A stretch of DNA of 11,698 bases from Verrucomicrobiia bacterium (GTDB taxonomy: Bacteria; Verrucomicrobiota; Verrucomicrobiia; JABWAM01): positions 1 through 11,698 of the forward strand of contig JABWAM010000053.1 of the NCBI GenBank assembly GCA_013360985.1, read 5' to 3'. The notes beneath the pieces were generated by a model. It was not told the DNA's origin, did no database searches, and saw only the letters and a program-made list of their open reading frames with translations. Position numbers and translations under genes: made by a program. Shown here in pieces: positions 1 through 7,318 of the stretch (its first letter is position 1; every line of letters starts with the position of its first letter).

Positions 1-1320
1 CGCCGCGACATGGGCAAGAGCGTCTTCGCCGACCTCCGCGACGAGACTGATCGCATCCAGGTCTACGCGCAGAAAAACGTCCTCGGCGACGAGGCCTTCG
101 CGCGTTTCGCGCATCTCGATCTCGGCGATATCCTCGGCGTCGAAGGAGAACTCTTCACGACGCGCACCGGCGAGCTGACGGTGAAGATCTCGTCCTACAC
201 CCTCGTCGCGAAGGCGCTCCGCCCTCCGCCCGAAAAATGGCATGGCCTCCAGGACATTGAGGCGCGCTATCGCCAGCGTTATCTCGACCTGATCTCCCAT
301 CCCGAAGCCGGCGCGCGTTTTCGCCAGCGCAGCCGAATCGTCCGCGCCCTCCGCCGCTTTCTGGACGACCGCGGATTTCTCGAAGTCGAAACGCCAATGA
401 TGCAGGCGATCGCGGGAGGCGCCGCCGCCAAACCGTTCGTCACGCATCACGACGCGCTCGGCTGCGACCTCTACCTGCGCATCGCTCCCGAGCTCTTTTT
501 GAAGCGGCTGCTCGTCGGCGGGTTCGAGCGCGTCTACGAAATCAACCGCAATTTCCGCAACGAAGGCATCTCTCGCCGACACAACCCCGAGTTCACGATG
601 CTCGAAGTCTATCAGGCTTGGGGCGATTTCCAGACGATGATGACCCTCGCCGAGGCGATGATCCCCGCCGTCGCGCAAGAAGTCTTCGGCACGCTCGACA
701 TCGTCCATCGCGCCGCCGACGGCGCCTCCGAAAAGGTGATCCATCTCGCGCCACCCTGGGAACGCAAGACCTGGCGCGAACTCCTCGATCACGCCGTCGC
801 GCCAGGGTTCATGGACTGGCCCGTCGAGAAAAAGCGGGAGAAGGCCCAACATCTCGGCCTCCGCGACATCAAGGGCTTCGAGGATTTCGAAGTCGCCAAC
901 CAGGTCTTCGAGAAGGTGGTGCAGCCGACGCTCATTCAGCCGATCTTCGTCACGCATCTCCCCAAGGAACTCGTCCCGCTCGCGAAGACGAGCAAGGAAG
1001 ACCCCGCGACCGTGGACGTCTTCGAACTCTGCATCAACGGCGTGGAAATCGCGCCCGGATACAGCGAGCAAAACGATCCCGTCGAGCAGAGGGAGCGCCT
1101 CCTTGCGCAAGTCGGCCACGAAACCCAAAAGCTTGATGAAGACTTCCTCGTCGCGCTCGAGCACGGCATGCCTCCCGCCGGCGGCATGGGCCTCGGCGTG
1201 GACCGCCTCGTGATGCTGCTCACCGGCGCCGAAAGCATCCGCGACGTGATCCTCTTCCCGCAGCTCAAGCCGCTCGACGATTCCTTGCCGCCGATCCGGA
1301 TCCCAGAGCCTAATCTCTGA
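1..1320 (+). CDS. lysS: Lysyl-tRNA synthetase, class II (5' end cut by window)
   Basis: This enzyme charges tRNA-Lys with lysine in the cytoplasm, using ATP. The reading frame is open from base 1, so the gene starts upstream. About 439 residues are visible and by comparison with typical bacterial LysS (about 500 residues) roughly 60-70 are missing. The visible part begins inside the anticodon-binding OB fold (GKSVFADLRD). All three class II motifs follow: motif 1 around RGFLEVETPMM, motif 2 as FRNEGISRRHNPEFTMLEVY, and motif 3 as GGMGLGVDRLVMLL followed by SIRDVILFP. The segment PGYSEQNDP is also typical of LysS. The ATG at base 10 is an internal Met and not the start. holB follows after 142 bp on the same strand. 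Nothing suggests that the gene is broken; the truncation is only the window edge. Confidence 0.97.
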   Translation, partial: RRDMGKSVFADLRDETDRIQVYAQKNVLGDEAFARFAHLDLGDILGVEGELFTTRTGELTVKISSYTLVAKALRPPPEKWHGLQDIEARYRQRYLDLISHPEAGARFRQRSRIVRALRRFLDDRGFLEVETPMMQAIAGGAAAKPFVTHHDALGCDLYLRIAPELFLKRLLVGGFERVYEINRNFRNEGISRRHNPEFTMLEVYQAWGDFQTMMTLAEAMIPAVAQEVFGTLDIVHRAADGASEKVIHLAPPWERKTWRELLDHAVAPGFMDWPVEKKREKAQHLGLRDIKGFEDFEVANQVFEKVVQPTLIQPIFVTHLPKELVPLAKTSKEDPATVDVFELCINGVEIAPGYSEQNDPVEQRERLLAQVGHETQKLDEDFLVALEHGMPPAGGMGLGVDRLVMLLTGAESIRDVILFPQLKPLDDSLPPIRIPEPNL

Positions 1321-1462
1321 GGTTTCCTTTCAGGATGGCCGTCCCCTCCTTCAACGAGGTTTCCTGCCGCCGCGCCTTCGCCGGGGAGGAGGCGAACCGT
1401 CCGTTGAGAACCACGGAAACTTCGCGCTTCTCATTTCGCGTTTTTCCCTTCTCACTCTCCGG
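1321..1462 (+). other. lysS-holB spacer with nested inverted repeats
   Basis: This 142-bp gap holds no gene I can support. It contains a 10-bp direct repeat (gaggtttcct at 1319-1328 and 1356-1365). It also has nested complementary segments: tcaacg 1351-1356 with cgttga 1402-1407, ggtt 1358-1361 with aacc 1395-1398, and cgcctt 1373-1378 with gaggcg 1389-1394 (one G-T pair). No T tract follows, so it does not look like a classical terminator. A structured leader for holB or a degraded repeat are both possible. The last 40 bases are pyrimidine-rich and contain no Shine-Dalgarno sequence. Confidence 0.3.
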
Positions 1463-2419
1463 GTGCCCTGGCGCGACCTCACCTCCCAACCTCTGGTCCG
1501 CGATCTTCTGAAACGATCGCTCGCGAACGACCGACTGCATCACGCCTGGATCTTCGCGGGCGAAGAATCCGAGACCGAACCGGTCGCTCTCGGATTCGCG
1601 CAGGCGCTCAACTGCGAACGCGAAGACGGCGACTTCTGCGGGATATGCGCCGCCTGCGCCGATATCGCCGCCGGACGACACCCGGATGTCCATGCCCTCA
1701 AGGCCGCCTCGAGATCCCGTCAGATCCTCATCCCGCAGATCCGCGAGCTCGAACGCGGCCTTTATCTCAAAGCCAGTCGCGCGCGCGTCAAAGTCGCCAT
1801 CCTCCACACCGCGGATCGGATGAACGAATCCGCGCAGAACGCCTTCCTCAAAACCCTCGAGGAACCCCCTCCGCGCACGCTCTTTTTCCTCCTCACCGAG
1901 GAACCTCATCAGCTTCGCGAGACGGTGCTTTCCCGCTGCCTCCGCGTTCCCTTCCGCCCCGGAACGCGCCGCGCGAAGAGCGAACGGGAAAGCCAAATCG
2001 AGGTCTGGCTCGAGGAGTTGATCGCGAAAAAAACGGAGGCGCCCGCCCCCTTTCGCGCCTTTGGGTTCGCCTCCCGCTTCCTCGGGATGCTCAAAGCCCT
2101 GCGCGAAGAAAAGCAGGCGGCGTTCGCCGTCGATTTCGACGCCGCCGCGAAGGAAAGCCTCGAGCCCGCGCAACGCAAAGAGATCGAAGAACAACTCGAC
2201 GCTCAGGCCCAAGCCGAATACCTGCGGGAACGCGCCCGCCTCCTGCGAAGAATTCAGCAGTGGCTTCACGCGCGCGGCGCGCCGATCTCCTCGCTCCGTC
2301 GTGTGGACGATCTCGCCCGCCTCCTCGCCGGCAACGTCAACGAGCCGCTTGCCCTCGAAGTCGCCTTTCTCCAGATCGCTCAAGCGGGCGTGGAGACGCG
2401 CGCCGCGGAGAAGGCCTGA
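1463..2419 (+). CDS. holB: DNA polymerase III delta-prime subunit (clamp loader)
   Basis: Delta-prime is the rigid arm of the clamp-loader complex that places the sliding clamp on DNA during replication. The 318-residue product has the family's usual length. It starts with the typical PWRDL...LKRSL...LHHAWIFAG. A four-cysteine zinc site follows (C51, C59, C62, C65; spacing x7, x2, x2), then HPDV. The helix segment MNESAQNAFLKTLEEPP and the SRC motif (residues 157-159, with flanking VL) are characteristic of delta-prime/gamma-type clamp loader subunits. The Walker A loop is gone: GEESETEP stands at residues 33-40 where gamma-type subunits have GxxGxGKT. Loss of ATP binding is common in delta-prime, so this supports HolB over DnaX. 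Translation probably starts at GTG 1463, since no ATG in frame precedes the conserved N-terminus. No Shine-Dalgarno site is visible. The downstream GH30 gene begins 22 bp after the stop. Confidence 0.88.
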   Translation: MPWRDLTSQPLVRDLLKRSLANDRLHHAWIFAGEESETEPVALGFAQALNCEREDGDFCGICAACADIAAGRHPDVHALKAASRSRQILIPQIRELERGLYLKASRARVKVAILHTADRMNESAQNAFLKTLEEPPPRTLFFLLTEEPHQLRETVLSRCLRVPFRPGTRRAKSERESQIEVWLEELIAKKTEAPAPFRAFGFASRFLGMLKALREEKQAAFAVDFDAAAKESLEPAQRKEIEEQLDAQAQAEYLRERARLLRRIQQWLHARGAPISSLRRVDDLARLLAGNVNEPLALEVAFLQIAQAGVETRAAEKA

Positions 2420-2441
2420 AAACGACAGCAGGTCGCGCGCC

Positions 2442-3848
2442 ATGATTTTTTTTCGCCTCTGCGTTTGCCTGATCGCGTTCGGCCTCGGCCCCCGCCCCGC
2501 GAGCTTCGCCGCGCCCGCTTCTCCTCTGTTTCAGGCCACGGTGCGCTCCGTGCGTCTCGACGAGGAGATCGGCCCGTCGCCGGTGCGCGAACACGTCGGC
2601 GCGCCCAATCGGAATCCACCAGATCTCCTCGTCCGTGTGGAACCGCGCCTCATGGGCCAGGTCATCGAGGGCGTTGGCGGCGCGTTCAACGAACAGGGCG
2701 GCGAAGCGATCATGCATCTGCGTGAAAAATCCCGCGCCCGCCTCCTCGCCGCCCTCTTCGATCCCGTCGAAGGCGCGGGATTGAATTTCTGCCGCGTACC
2801 GATCGGCGCGAGCGACTTCGCGTTCTGGGCGTGGAGCCTTGCCGAGACCCCGGGCGATTGGGCCATGGAAACGTTCAGCACGCGCCGCGACGAAAAATAC
2901 CTCGTTCCCTTCATCCGCGCCGCGCGCGCCGTCAACCCCGCGATGCGCCTGCACGCCTGCCCGTGGAGTCCGCCCGGCTGGCTCAAGACGACGGGCACGA
3001 TGACGCACGGAGGACGGCTTCTCGACCGACCCGAGGCATACCGCGCCTACGCCATCTACCTCCGGCGATTTGTCGAAGAATACGCCCGCCTCGGAATTCC
3101 CATCGACCGAATCTTCGTGCAAAACGAGCCGAACATCGAGCGGCGCTATCCGACCTGCGCGATGCCGCCCGAGCAGATGGCCAAGTTCGTGACGCGCGAC
3201 CTTCGTCCTGAATTCGATCGCGCCGGAACGAAGGCCGAAATCTGGGCCGGCACCTTCCAAGAGAGCGGCGAGCGCTACGCGCGCGACGCCCTCGATCTCC
3301 CCGGTTTTCGCGACGCGATTCGCGGCGTCGGTTTTCAGTACAGCGATCCCCAATTGATCCGGGAAATCAAATCCCGCGATCCCTCGCTGAAGGTGATGCA
3401 GACCGAAGGGATGTGCTTCGACGGCGCGAACGACCGCGCGCAGGCTCGCCTCCTCTTCGAGGATCTCCTCGCGCATTTCAACGCGGGCTGTACGGTGTAC
3501 ACCTACTGGAACATGGTCCTCAACGAGACCTCGCGCAGCGCGTGGGACTGGCGCCAGAACTCGCTCGTCCGCGTGAATCGTCGGACCGGAACCGTCCATT
3601 GGAACCTCGATTTCGCCATCATCTCCCTCGTCGGCCGCACGGTGAAACCCGGAGCCCGATGGGTCGCCTCCTCCGCCTCCGCCGGCCCCACCCCCGCCGC
3701 CTTCTTGAGCCCGGATGGCGCGCTGGCGATTCTCCTATGGAACGAAGCCGATCGCCCGGCCTCCTGCGAAATCCAGGTGGACCGCCGTCGCGCGCGCGTT
3801 GAGCTTCCCGCAAACTCTCCCTGCGCGATCCTCCTGCCGAATCCGTAA
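2442..3848 (+). CDS. Secreted glycoside hydrolase family 30 (glucosylceramidase / beta-1,6-glucanase type)
   Basis: This is a predicted retaining beta-glycosidase of clan GH-A, 468 residues long. The start at ATG 2442 gives a signal peptide (MIFFRLCVCLIAFGLG, then a likely cleavage after ASFAAPA), so the enzyme should be exported. Family landmarks in order are IEGVGGAFNEQG, the segment around residue 175 with CPWSPPGWLKTTGTM, the acid/base Glu229 in QNEPN, the nucleophile Glu322 in MQTEG, and a C-terminal YWNMVLNE...WDWRQNSLVRV, followed by a short beta domain. GFQYSD before the nucleophile replaces the HWY of classic glucosylceramidases, which resembles GH30 enzymes from Bacteroidetes, some of which cut beta-1,6-glucan. 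The substrate cannot be fixed from sequence. A frame open further upstream (from 2061) overlaps holB and would bury the signal peptide, so I reject that start. AGG lies 9-11 bases upstream of the ATG. An 8-T run covers codons 2-4. Confidence 0.9.
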   Translation: MIFFRLCVCLIAFGLGPRPASFAAPASPLFQATVRSVRLDEEIGPSPVREHVGAPNRNPPDLLVRVEPRLMGQVIEGVGGAFNEQGGEAIMHLREKSRARLLAALFDPVEGAGLNFCRVPIGASDFAFWAWSLAETPGDWAMETFSTRRDEKYLVPFIRAARAVNPAMRLHACPWSPPGWLKTTGTMTHGGRLLDRPEAYRAYAIYLRRFVEEYARLGIPIDRIFVQNEPNIERRYPTCAMPPEQMAKFVTRDLRPEFDRAGTKAEIWAGTFQESGERYARDALDLPGFRDAIRGVGFQYSDPQLIREIKSRDPSLKVMQTEGMCFDGANDRAQARLLFEDLLAHFNAGCTVYTYWNMVLNETSRSAWDWRQNSLVRVNRRTGTVHWNLDFAIISLVGRTVKPGARWVASSASAGPTPAAFLSPDGALAILLWNEADRPASCEIQVDRRRARVELPANSPCAILLPNP

Positions 3849-3849
3849 G

Positions 3850-4518
3850 CTATCGGACGGCGCGTTTCCCGGTTGCGGGAAGCGCCGCCCGGATGCTCGC
3901 GGCGACGCACTCGGCGAGTTGCGCGGAACCGGACGGCGTAAAGTGAACGTTGCGAGGGAGTTGGATCTCCGCGAGCCGCGCCGCGGCGAAGGCGTGAAGA
4001 TCGTCCACGGCCACCCCGTTTTCCTCCATCACCTTTTGCGCGGCGCGATTGTAGTCGCCCTCCGATCCGGCGACGCGCCCGTGCGCGCCCTTGGGGACCG
4101 GTGTCGTCGCGCACCAAACCAAGCGCGCTCCGCTTTTTTTGAGCCGCGCGACCAGCGTCCGAAGGTTTCGCGCATAGGCCTCCAGCGGGACGCGCTGGCG
4201 GCCTTGATCGGGCGCGACCATCCTTCCTTGCGCGTCCACATACTTCAAATCGTGCAGACCGAAATTGAAATGGATGACGTCCCAGCGTTGGGCGCCGAGC
4301 CATTCCTCAATGGAGGCAAGCCCCTCCACGGTCGAACTGCAGTTCACCGGGGGCCGATGGATGTTGGCGCTCCCTCGGAACAACGCACGCACGGGAAGCG
4401 TGTAGCCGATGGAAATGGAATCTCCGATCAGCAGGACGCGCGGCAGACCTGGCGCGTCTTCGATCGGACGAAACGCGGGATCGGGTTCTTGAGATGTCGC
4501 AGAGGGAGGAGCGTTCAT
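3850..4518 (-). CDS. SGNH/GDSL-type hydrolase
   Basis: This is a predicted serine esterase/lipase-like enzyme of the SGNH fold, 222 residues from the chosen ATG. The GDSI motif (Gly32-Asp33-Ser34) carries the expected nucleophile and is preceded by the strand VLLI. The region around Asn59 could be the oxyanion block. The usual GxND block is replaced by GLHD (87-90, in FNFGLHDLKY). The C-terminal block reads RNVHFTPSG with His192, so the Asp of the usual DxxH is Arg189. GLHD and NVHFTP also occur together, as I recall, in an SGNH subgroup frequent in Planctomycetes and Verrucomicrobia, so these changes may be subgroup features and not decay. A start at 4611 would add 31 arginine-rich residues overlapping lpxI and is unlikely. 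ATG 4518 is preceded by an AT-rich cataat box. No signal peptide is seen with this start. The substrate is unknown. It lies 46 bp after lpxI on the same strand. Confidence 0.82.
   Translation of the reverse strand: MNAPPSATSQEPDPAFRPIEDAPGLPRVLLIGDSISIGYTLPVRALFRGSANIHRPPVNCSSTVEGLASIEEWLGAQRWDVIHFNFGLHDLKYVDAQGRMVAPDQGRQRVPLEAYARNLRTLVARLKKSGARLVWCATTPVPKGAHGRVAGSEGDYNRAAQKVMEENGVAVDDLHAFAAARLAEIQLPRNVHFTPSGSAQLAECVAASIRAALPATGKRAVR
3855..3890 (+). terminator. Terminator-like hairpin just after the GH30 stop, inside the end of the SGNH gene
   Basis: A strong hairpin begins 6 bp after the GH30 stop codon. cggcgc (3858-3863) pairs with gcgccg (3882-3887), and ttcccg (3866-3871) pairs with cgggaa (3876-3881). 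There is a 2-nt bulge on the left arm and a gttg loop, and two further pairs lie outside a mismatch (gg 3855-3856 with cc 3889-3890). No T tract follows on either strand, so it is not a canonical intrinsic terminator. Its position between two converging genes still suggests a role in ending the + strand transcript or in protecting RNA 3' ends. On the minus strand it encodes the last residues of the hydrolase. Confidence 0.45.
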
Positions 4519-4522
4519 AAAA

Positions 4523-4528
4523 ATTATG
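4523..4528 (-). promoter_or_regulatory. Possible -10 box of an SGNH-hydrolase promoter (near-leaderless)
   Basis: Read on the minus strand, cataat matches the sigma-70 -10 consensus at 5 of 6 positions and lies 4 bases before ATG 4518. This is an unusually AT-rich patch for the window. No convincing -35 hexamer is found 16-18 bases upstream. If the box is used, transcription would begin at or next to the start codon and give a leaderless mRNA. That fits the lack of a ribosome binding site here. Confidence 0.3.
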
Positions 4529-4564
4529 CGACGATCGCGAGGGCCATCCCGATCGGCGCGGCGG

Positions 4565-5404
4565 TCATTGGGTGTGGAGAAGCCCTTGATCGTCCAAGGC
4601 CTCGATCGCAATTCCGTGGTCGTTCGCGGCGGCGAGGAGTTCTTCCCGGGCGAGGAGGAGCGTGCGCCGCGCCTCGATCGCCATCGCGCGGATCCCCGCC
4701 TCGCGCAGGATGGCGATGGTCTCGAGGCCGATGCACGGGATATCGAAGCGCAGATCCTGATTCGGCTTCGTCACCTTGACGGCAATCGCCCCGCCCTTCC
4801 CCAGCGTCCCGCCGCGGCGCAGGCAGGCGTCGGTCCCCTCGAACGCCTCGACCGCGAGAACCGTCCCCTCCTTGACGACCACCGTCTGGCCGATGTCGAG
4901 GCGGGCGATCTCCTTGGCGATCGGCCAACCAAACTGAAACGCGGCGCGCTCCGCGGCGTCCGGCGTGCGCCGCGTAAGAACGCCCGGCTCCGGAAGGATC
5001 CGCGCGAGGAAGGGCGCATGAGGGACGAGCTCCAATCCGTCCTTCGCAAGCTCTTCGCCGATCGCGCCGAAGATCGTCTCCGCGTTGCGACGTTTGAGAC
5101 GGGCGAGCAGCAGAGTCATCCGGAGATCGAGCCGCAGGTGCGCGAAAAGATTCTTCGGAGCGATCTGTCCAACCATCACGACCTTGCGAACGCCGTTCGT
5201 CTTGAACGCCTGAATGAGGCGATCGAGTTGGCCGAGCTTCAGCCATTCCACTCGGTCCACGAGCGGCCCGATGGCGGGATCGGTCTCTCCCTCGAACGCG
5301 ACAGCGACCAGACGCCTCACGCCGGCGCGCCGCGCCTCCCTGGCGAAGACCTGCGGGAAAAGGCGGTTCCCGGCGATGATCCCCAAAGGTTCCCCGTCGC
5401 TCAT
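4565..5404 (-). CDS. lpxI: UDP-2,3-diacylglucosamine diphosphatase LpxI (DUF1009)
   Basis: LpxI hydrolyses UDP-2,3-diacylglucosamine to lipid X (2,3-diacylglucosamine-1-phosphate) and UMP, the fourth step of lipid A synthesis, in place of LpxH. The 279 residues match the family length. The N-terminal domain starts LGIIAGNRLFP. The middle carries VEWLKLGQLDRLIQAFKTNGV and VMVGQIAPKNLF. The C-terminal domain has the family signatures GTDACLRRGG and GKGGAIAVKVTKPNQDLRFDIPCIG, followed by LETIAILREAGI and EARRTLLL. Asp217 and Asp221 lie in QDLRFD, the region where I place the catalytic Asp225 of the Caulobacter enzyme. The gene stands alone here, with no lpxA, lpxB or fabZ beside it. It begins 93 bp after the ilvC stop and probably shares its transcript. 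No Shine-Dalgarno site precedes ATG 5404. It shows that the organism makes lipid A and therefore has a Gram-negative outer membrane. Confidence 0.92.
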   Translation of the reverse strand: MSDGEPLGIIAGNRLFPQVFAREARRAGVRRLVAVAFEGETDPAIGPLVDRVEWLKLGQLDRLIQAFKTNGVRKVVMVGQIAPKNLFAHLRLDLRMTLLLARLKRRNAETIFGAIGEELAKDGLELVPHAPFLARILPEPGVLTRRTPDAAERAAFQFGWPIAKEIARLDIGQTVVVKEGTVLAVEAFEGTDACLRRGGTLGKGGAIAVKVTKPNQDLRFDIPCIGLETIAILREAGIRAMAIEARRTLLLAREELLAAANDHGIAIEALDDQGLLHTQ

Positions 5405-5497
5405 GGGATAGAGAACGGTTTCAGGCCGCGGCGCGCGGTCGCTCTTCGGTGGCGAACATCTCGGACCACGGGCAACCCACGGCGCCTCCCGCGCGCC

Positions 5498-6523
5498 TCA
5501 GTACGCGGCCTGAACGCCCTTGATGCGGCGCTTCTTCATCCAGGGCATCGTCGCGCGGAGGCGTTCGCCCACCTTTTCGATGGGATGCTTCGCGCCCGCG
5601 TGGAGGAGGCGACGATAGTTCTTGAGGCCGGAGCGGTGCTCGTTCACCCATTCGCGGGCGAATTGTCCGCTCTGAATCCGCTTGAGCGTCTTCTTCATCT
5701 CCGCCTTGACGCGCGCGTTGATGATCTTCGGCCCGACGGTGACGTCTCCGTACTTCGCGGTTTCGGAAATCGAGAAGCGCATGCCGGCGATCCCCGATTC
5801 GTTGATCATGTCCACGATCAGCTTGAGCTCGTGGAGACATTCGAAATACGCCATCTCGGGCTGATACCCCGCCTCGACGAGCGTCTCGTAGCCCGCCAGG
5901 ACCAGCGCGCTCGCGCCGCCGCAGAGAACGGTCTGCTCTCCGAAGAGATCGGTTTCCGTCTCTTCCTTGAAGCTCGTCTGGATCACGCCGGCGCGCGTCC
6001 CGCCGATGCCTTTCGCCCAAGCGAGGGCGATCCGCTTCGCGTCGCCCGTAGCGTCGTTCTGGACCGCGATCAGCGCGGGAACGCCTTTCCCCTCCAAATA
6101 CATGCGGCGCACGATGTGGCCGGGCCCCTTCGGCGCGACCATGATCACGTTGACCCCTTTCGGCGGACGGATCGTCTTGAAATGGATCGCGAACCCGTGG
6201 CTGAAGAGAAGCGTCTTCCCCGGCTTCAACGCGGGGAGCACATCCTTCTGAAAGACGGCGGGGATCTTCATGTCGGGCACAGCCAGAAAGATCACGTCGG
6301 CTTTCGCCACCGCTTCGGACGTGGGATCAACCTTGAAGCCGCGGGATTTCGCGACCGCGATGGACTTGCTGCCCGGATACAGCCCGACGATCACCTTGAC
6401 GCCGCTCTCCTTGAGGTTGAGCGCGTGGGCGTGGCCCTGGCTGCCGAAGCCGATCACGGCGACGGTTTTCTTTTTCAGGAAGTTCAAGTCGGCGTCGCGG
6501 TCGGTGTAGATTTTTGCGGGCAT
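5498..6523 (-). CDS. ilvC: Ketol-acid reductoisomerase, class I
   Basis: IlvC isomerises and reduces 2-acetolactate (and 2-aceto-2-hydroxybutyrate) to the dihydroxy acid in valine, leucine and isoleucine synthesis. It needs Mg2+ and NAD(P)H. The product has 341 residues, the short class I form. The Rossmann motif GFGSQGHAHALNL sits at 25-37. The cofactor-specificity loop reads LYPGSKSI (48-55). The two serines fit NADPH, although Tyr49 and Ile55 stand where Arg and Trp are common. PKGPGH (131-136) is conserved. Metal ligands are Asp192 and Glu196 in TDLFGEQ and Glu228 and Glu232 in ECLHELK. The C-terminal knot domain is complete. It starts 18 bp after ilvN, clearly in one operon. The sequence just before the ATG contains cctcc, the complement of a Shine-Dalgarno site, and no purine-rich site. 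Confidence 0.98.
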   Translation of the reverse strand: MPAKIYTDRDADLNFLKKKTVAVIGFGSQGHAHALNLKESGVKVIVGLYPGSKSIAVAKSRGFKVDPTSEAVAKADVIFLAVPDMKIPAVFQKDVLPALKPGKTLLFSHGFAIHFKTIRPPKGVNVIMVAPKGPGHIVRRMYLEGKGVPALIAVQNDATGDAKRIALAWAKGIGGTRAGVIQTSFKEETETDLFGEQTVLCGGASALVLAGYETLVEAGYQPEMAYFECLHELKLIVDMINESGIAGMRFSISETAKYGDVTVGPKIINARVKAEMKKTLKRIQSGQFAREWVNEHRSGLKNYRRLLHAGAKHPIEKVGERLRATMPWMKKRRIKGVQAAY

Positions 6524-6541
6524 GGGAATGGAGGTTGAAAA

Positions 6542-7045
6542 TCAGTCTTCGTCATCTTCGCCGTTCCCGCCGCGCTGCATCGCCACGGGACCGGTGCGCG
6601 TCATCTCGAGGACGCCGAACTTGGTCATCAGGCTCAGGAAGGCCTCCACCTTGCGGCGGGCGCCGGTGGTCTCAACGAGGATGGAATCCGCCTGAACATC
6701 CACGATTTTGGCGCGAAAGATATCCACGATCTGCATCGCCTCGCTGCGCGTCTTCGAGTCGGCCTTCACCTTGAGGAGGATCAGTTCGCGCTCGACCGCT
6801 TCGTGCGGCAAGAAGTTTCGCACCTCGATGACGTTCACCAGTTTCTCGAGTTGGCGAGTGATCTGCTCGAGGATCTTGTTGTCGCCGCGCACGACCACCG
6901 TCATTCGCGAAAACGCCGGATCCGGCGTCGCGGCGACGTTCAACGAATCGATATTGAATCCTCGCCCGCTGAATAGGCCGGCGATGCGGGCGAGCACCCC
7001 GAACTTGTTCTCGACGAGAATGGCAAGCGTATGGCGTTGAGTCAT
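6542..7045 (-). CDS. ilvN: Acetolactate synthase small (regulatory) subunit
   Basis: This is the regulatory subunit of acetohydroxyacid synthase, also named IlvH in some genomes. It binds valine through its ACT domain and stimulates the catalytic large subunit. The 167 residues give a full-length long form. An N-terminal ACT domain runs from about residue 5 to 78 (TLAILVENKFGVLARIAGLF, then GRGFNIDSLNVA, RMTVVV, and LEKLVNVIEV). A C-terminal domain follows with RELILLKVKAD, ILVETTG and FGVLEMTRTGPVAMQRG, and the protein ends in a short acidic tail (EDDED). ilvC lies 18 bp downstream. The catalytic subunit gene ilvB is not next to it: a tRNA gene occupies the upstream side, so ilvB must be elsewhere. 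No clear ribosome binding site precedes ATG 7045. Confidence 0.96.
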   Translation of the reverse strand: MTQRHTLAILVENKFGVLARIAGLFSGRGFNIDSLNVAATPDPAFSRMTVVVRGDNKILEQITRQLEKLVNVIEVRNFLPHEAVERELILLKVKADSKTRSEAMQIVDIFRAKIVDVQADSILVETTGARRKVEAFLSLMTKFGVLEMTRTGPVAMQRGGNGEDDED

Positions 7046-7115
7046 GGCAACGGTTTATTCTGTGCGGTATGACGGCGGGCCTGTCCATCCCAAAAGCCCG
7101 CGCCTTCCGCGAAAA

Positions 7116-7192
<77 letters not shown>

Positions 7193-7227
7193 GGACCGCG
7201 CGCGGCTCGCGCCGCCGACGGGCTTCC

Positions 7228-7256
7228 TGTTTATCCGAGCTTTCCTCCGTCCGCAA
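7228..7256 (-). promoter_or_regulatory. Weak candidate promoter for tRNA-Arg (and possibly ilvNC)
   Basis: On the minus strand, ttgcgg (7256-7251) and taaaca (7233-7228) are separated by 17 bases and end 35 bases before the tRNA. Each hexamer matches sigma-70 consensus at only 3 of 6 positions, but the spacing is ideal and the -10 half lies in a locally AT-richer patch. The same 126-bp spacer must also hold the promoter for tkt on the other strand, for which I see no convincing hexamers. Confidence 0.22.
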
Positions 7257-7318
7257 GCGCGGAGATGGCACTGCCGAATTGCTCTCCCGCGACCAAGCTG
7301 TTAGGAATGACGCCATCC

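Noticed and set aside
2061..2441. Upstream extension of the GH30 frame
   Set aside because: It overlaps holB in another frame and would place the signal peptide internally.
1310..2443. Long minus-strand open frame (377 codons) over holB
   Set aside because: Shadow of a GC-rich gene: holB on the plus strand has clear domain motifs, and the shadow has none.
4519..4611. Upstream start for the SGNH hydrolase at 4611
   Set aside because: It adds an arginine-rich stretch overlapping lpxI and lacks family similarity; ATG 4518 is next to the conserved core.
4526..6538. Plus-strand open frame of 670 codons over lpxI and ilvC
   Set aside because: Antisense shadow of two well-identified genes.
7075..7101. 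Inverted repeat gcgggc/gcccgc between tRNA-Arg and ilvN as a terminator
   Set aside because: Short stem, 15-nt loop and no T tract in either direction.
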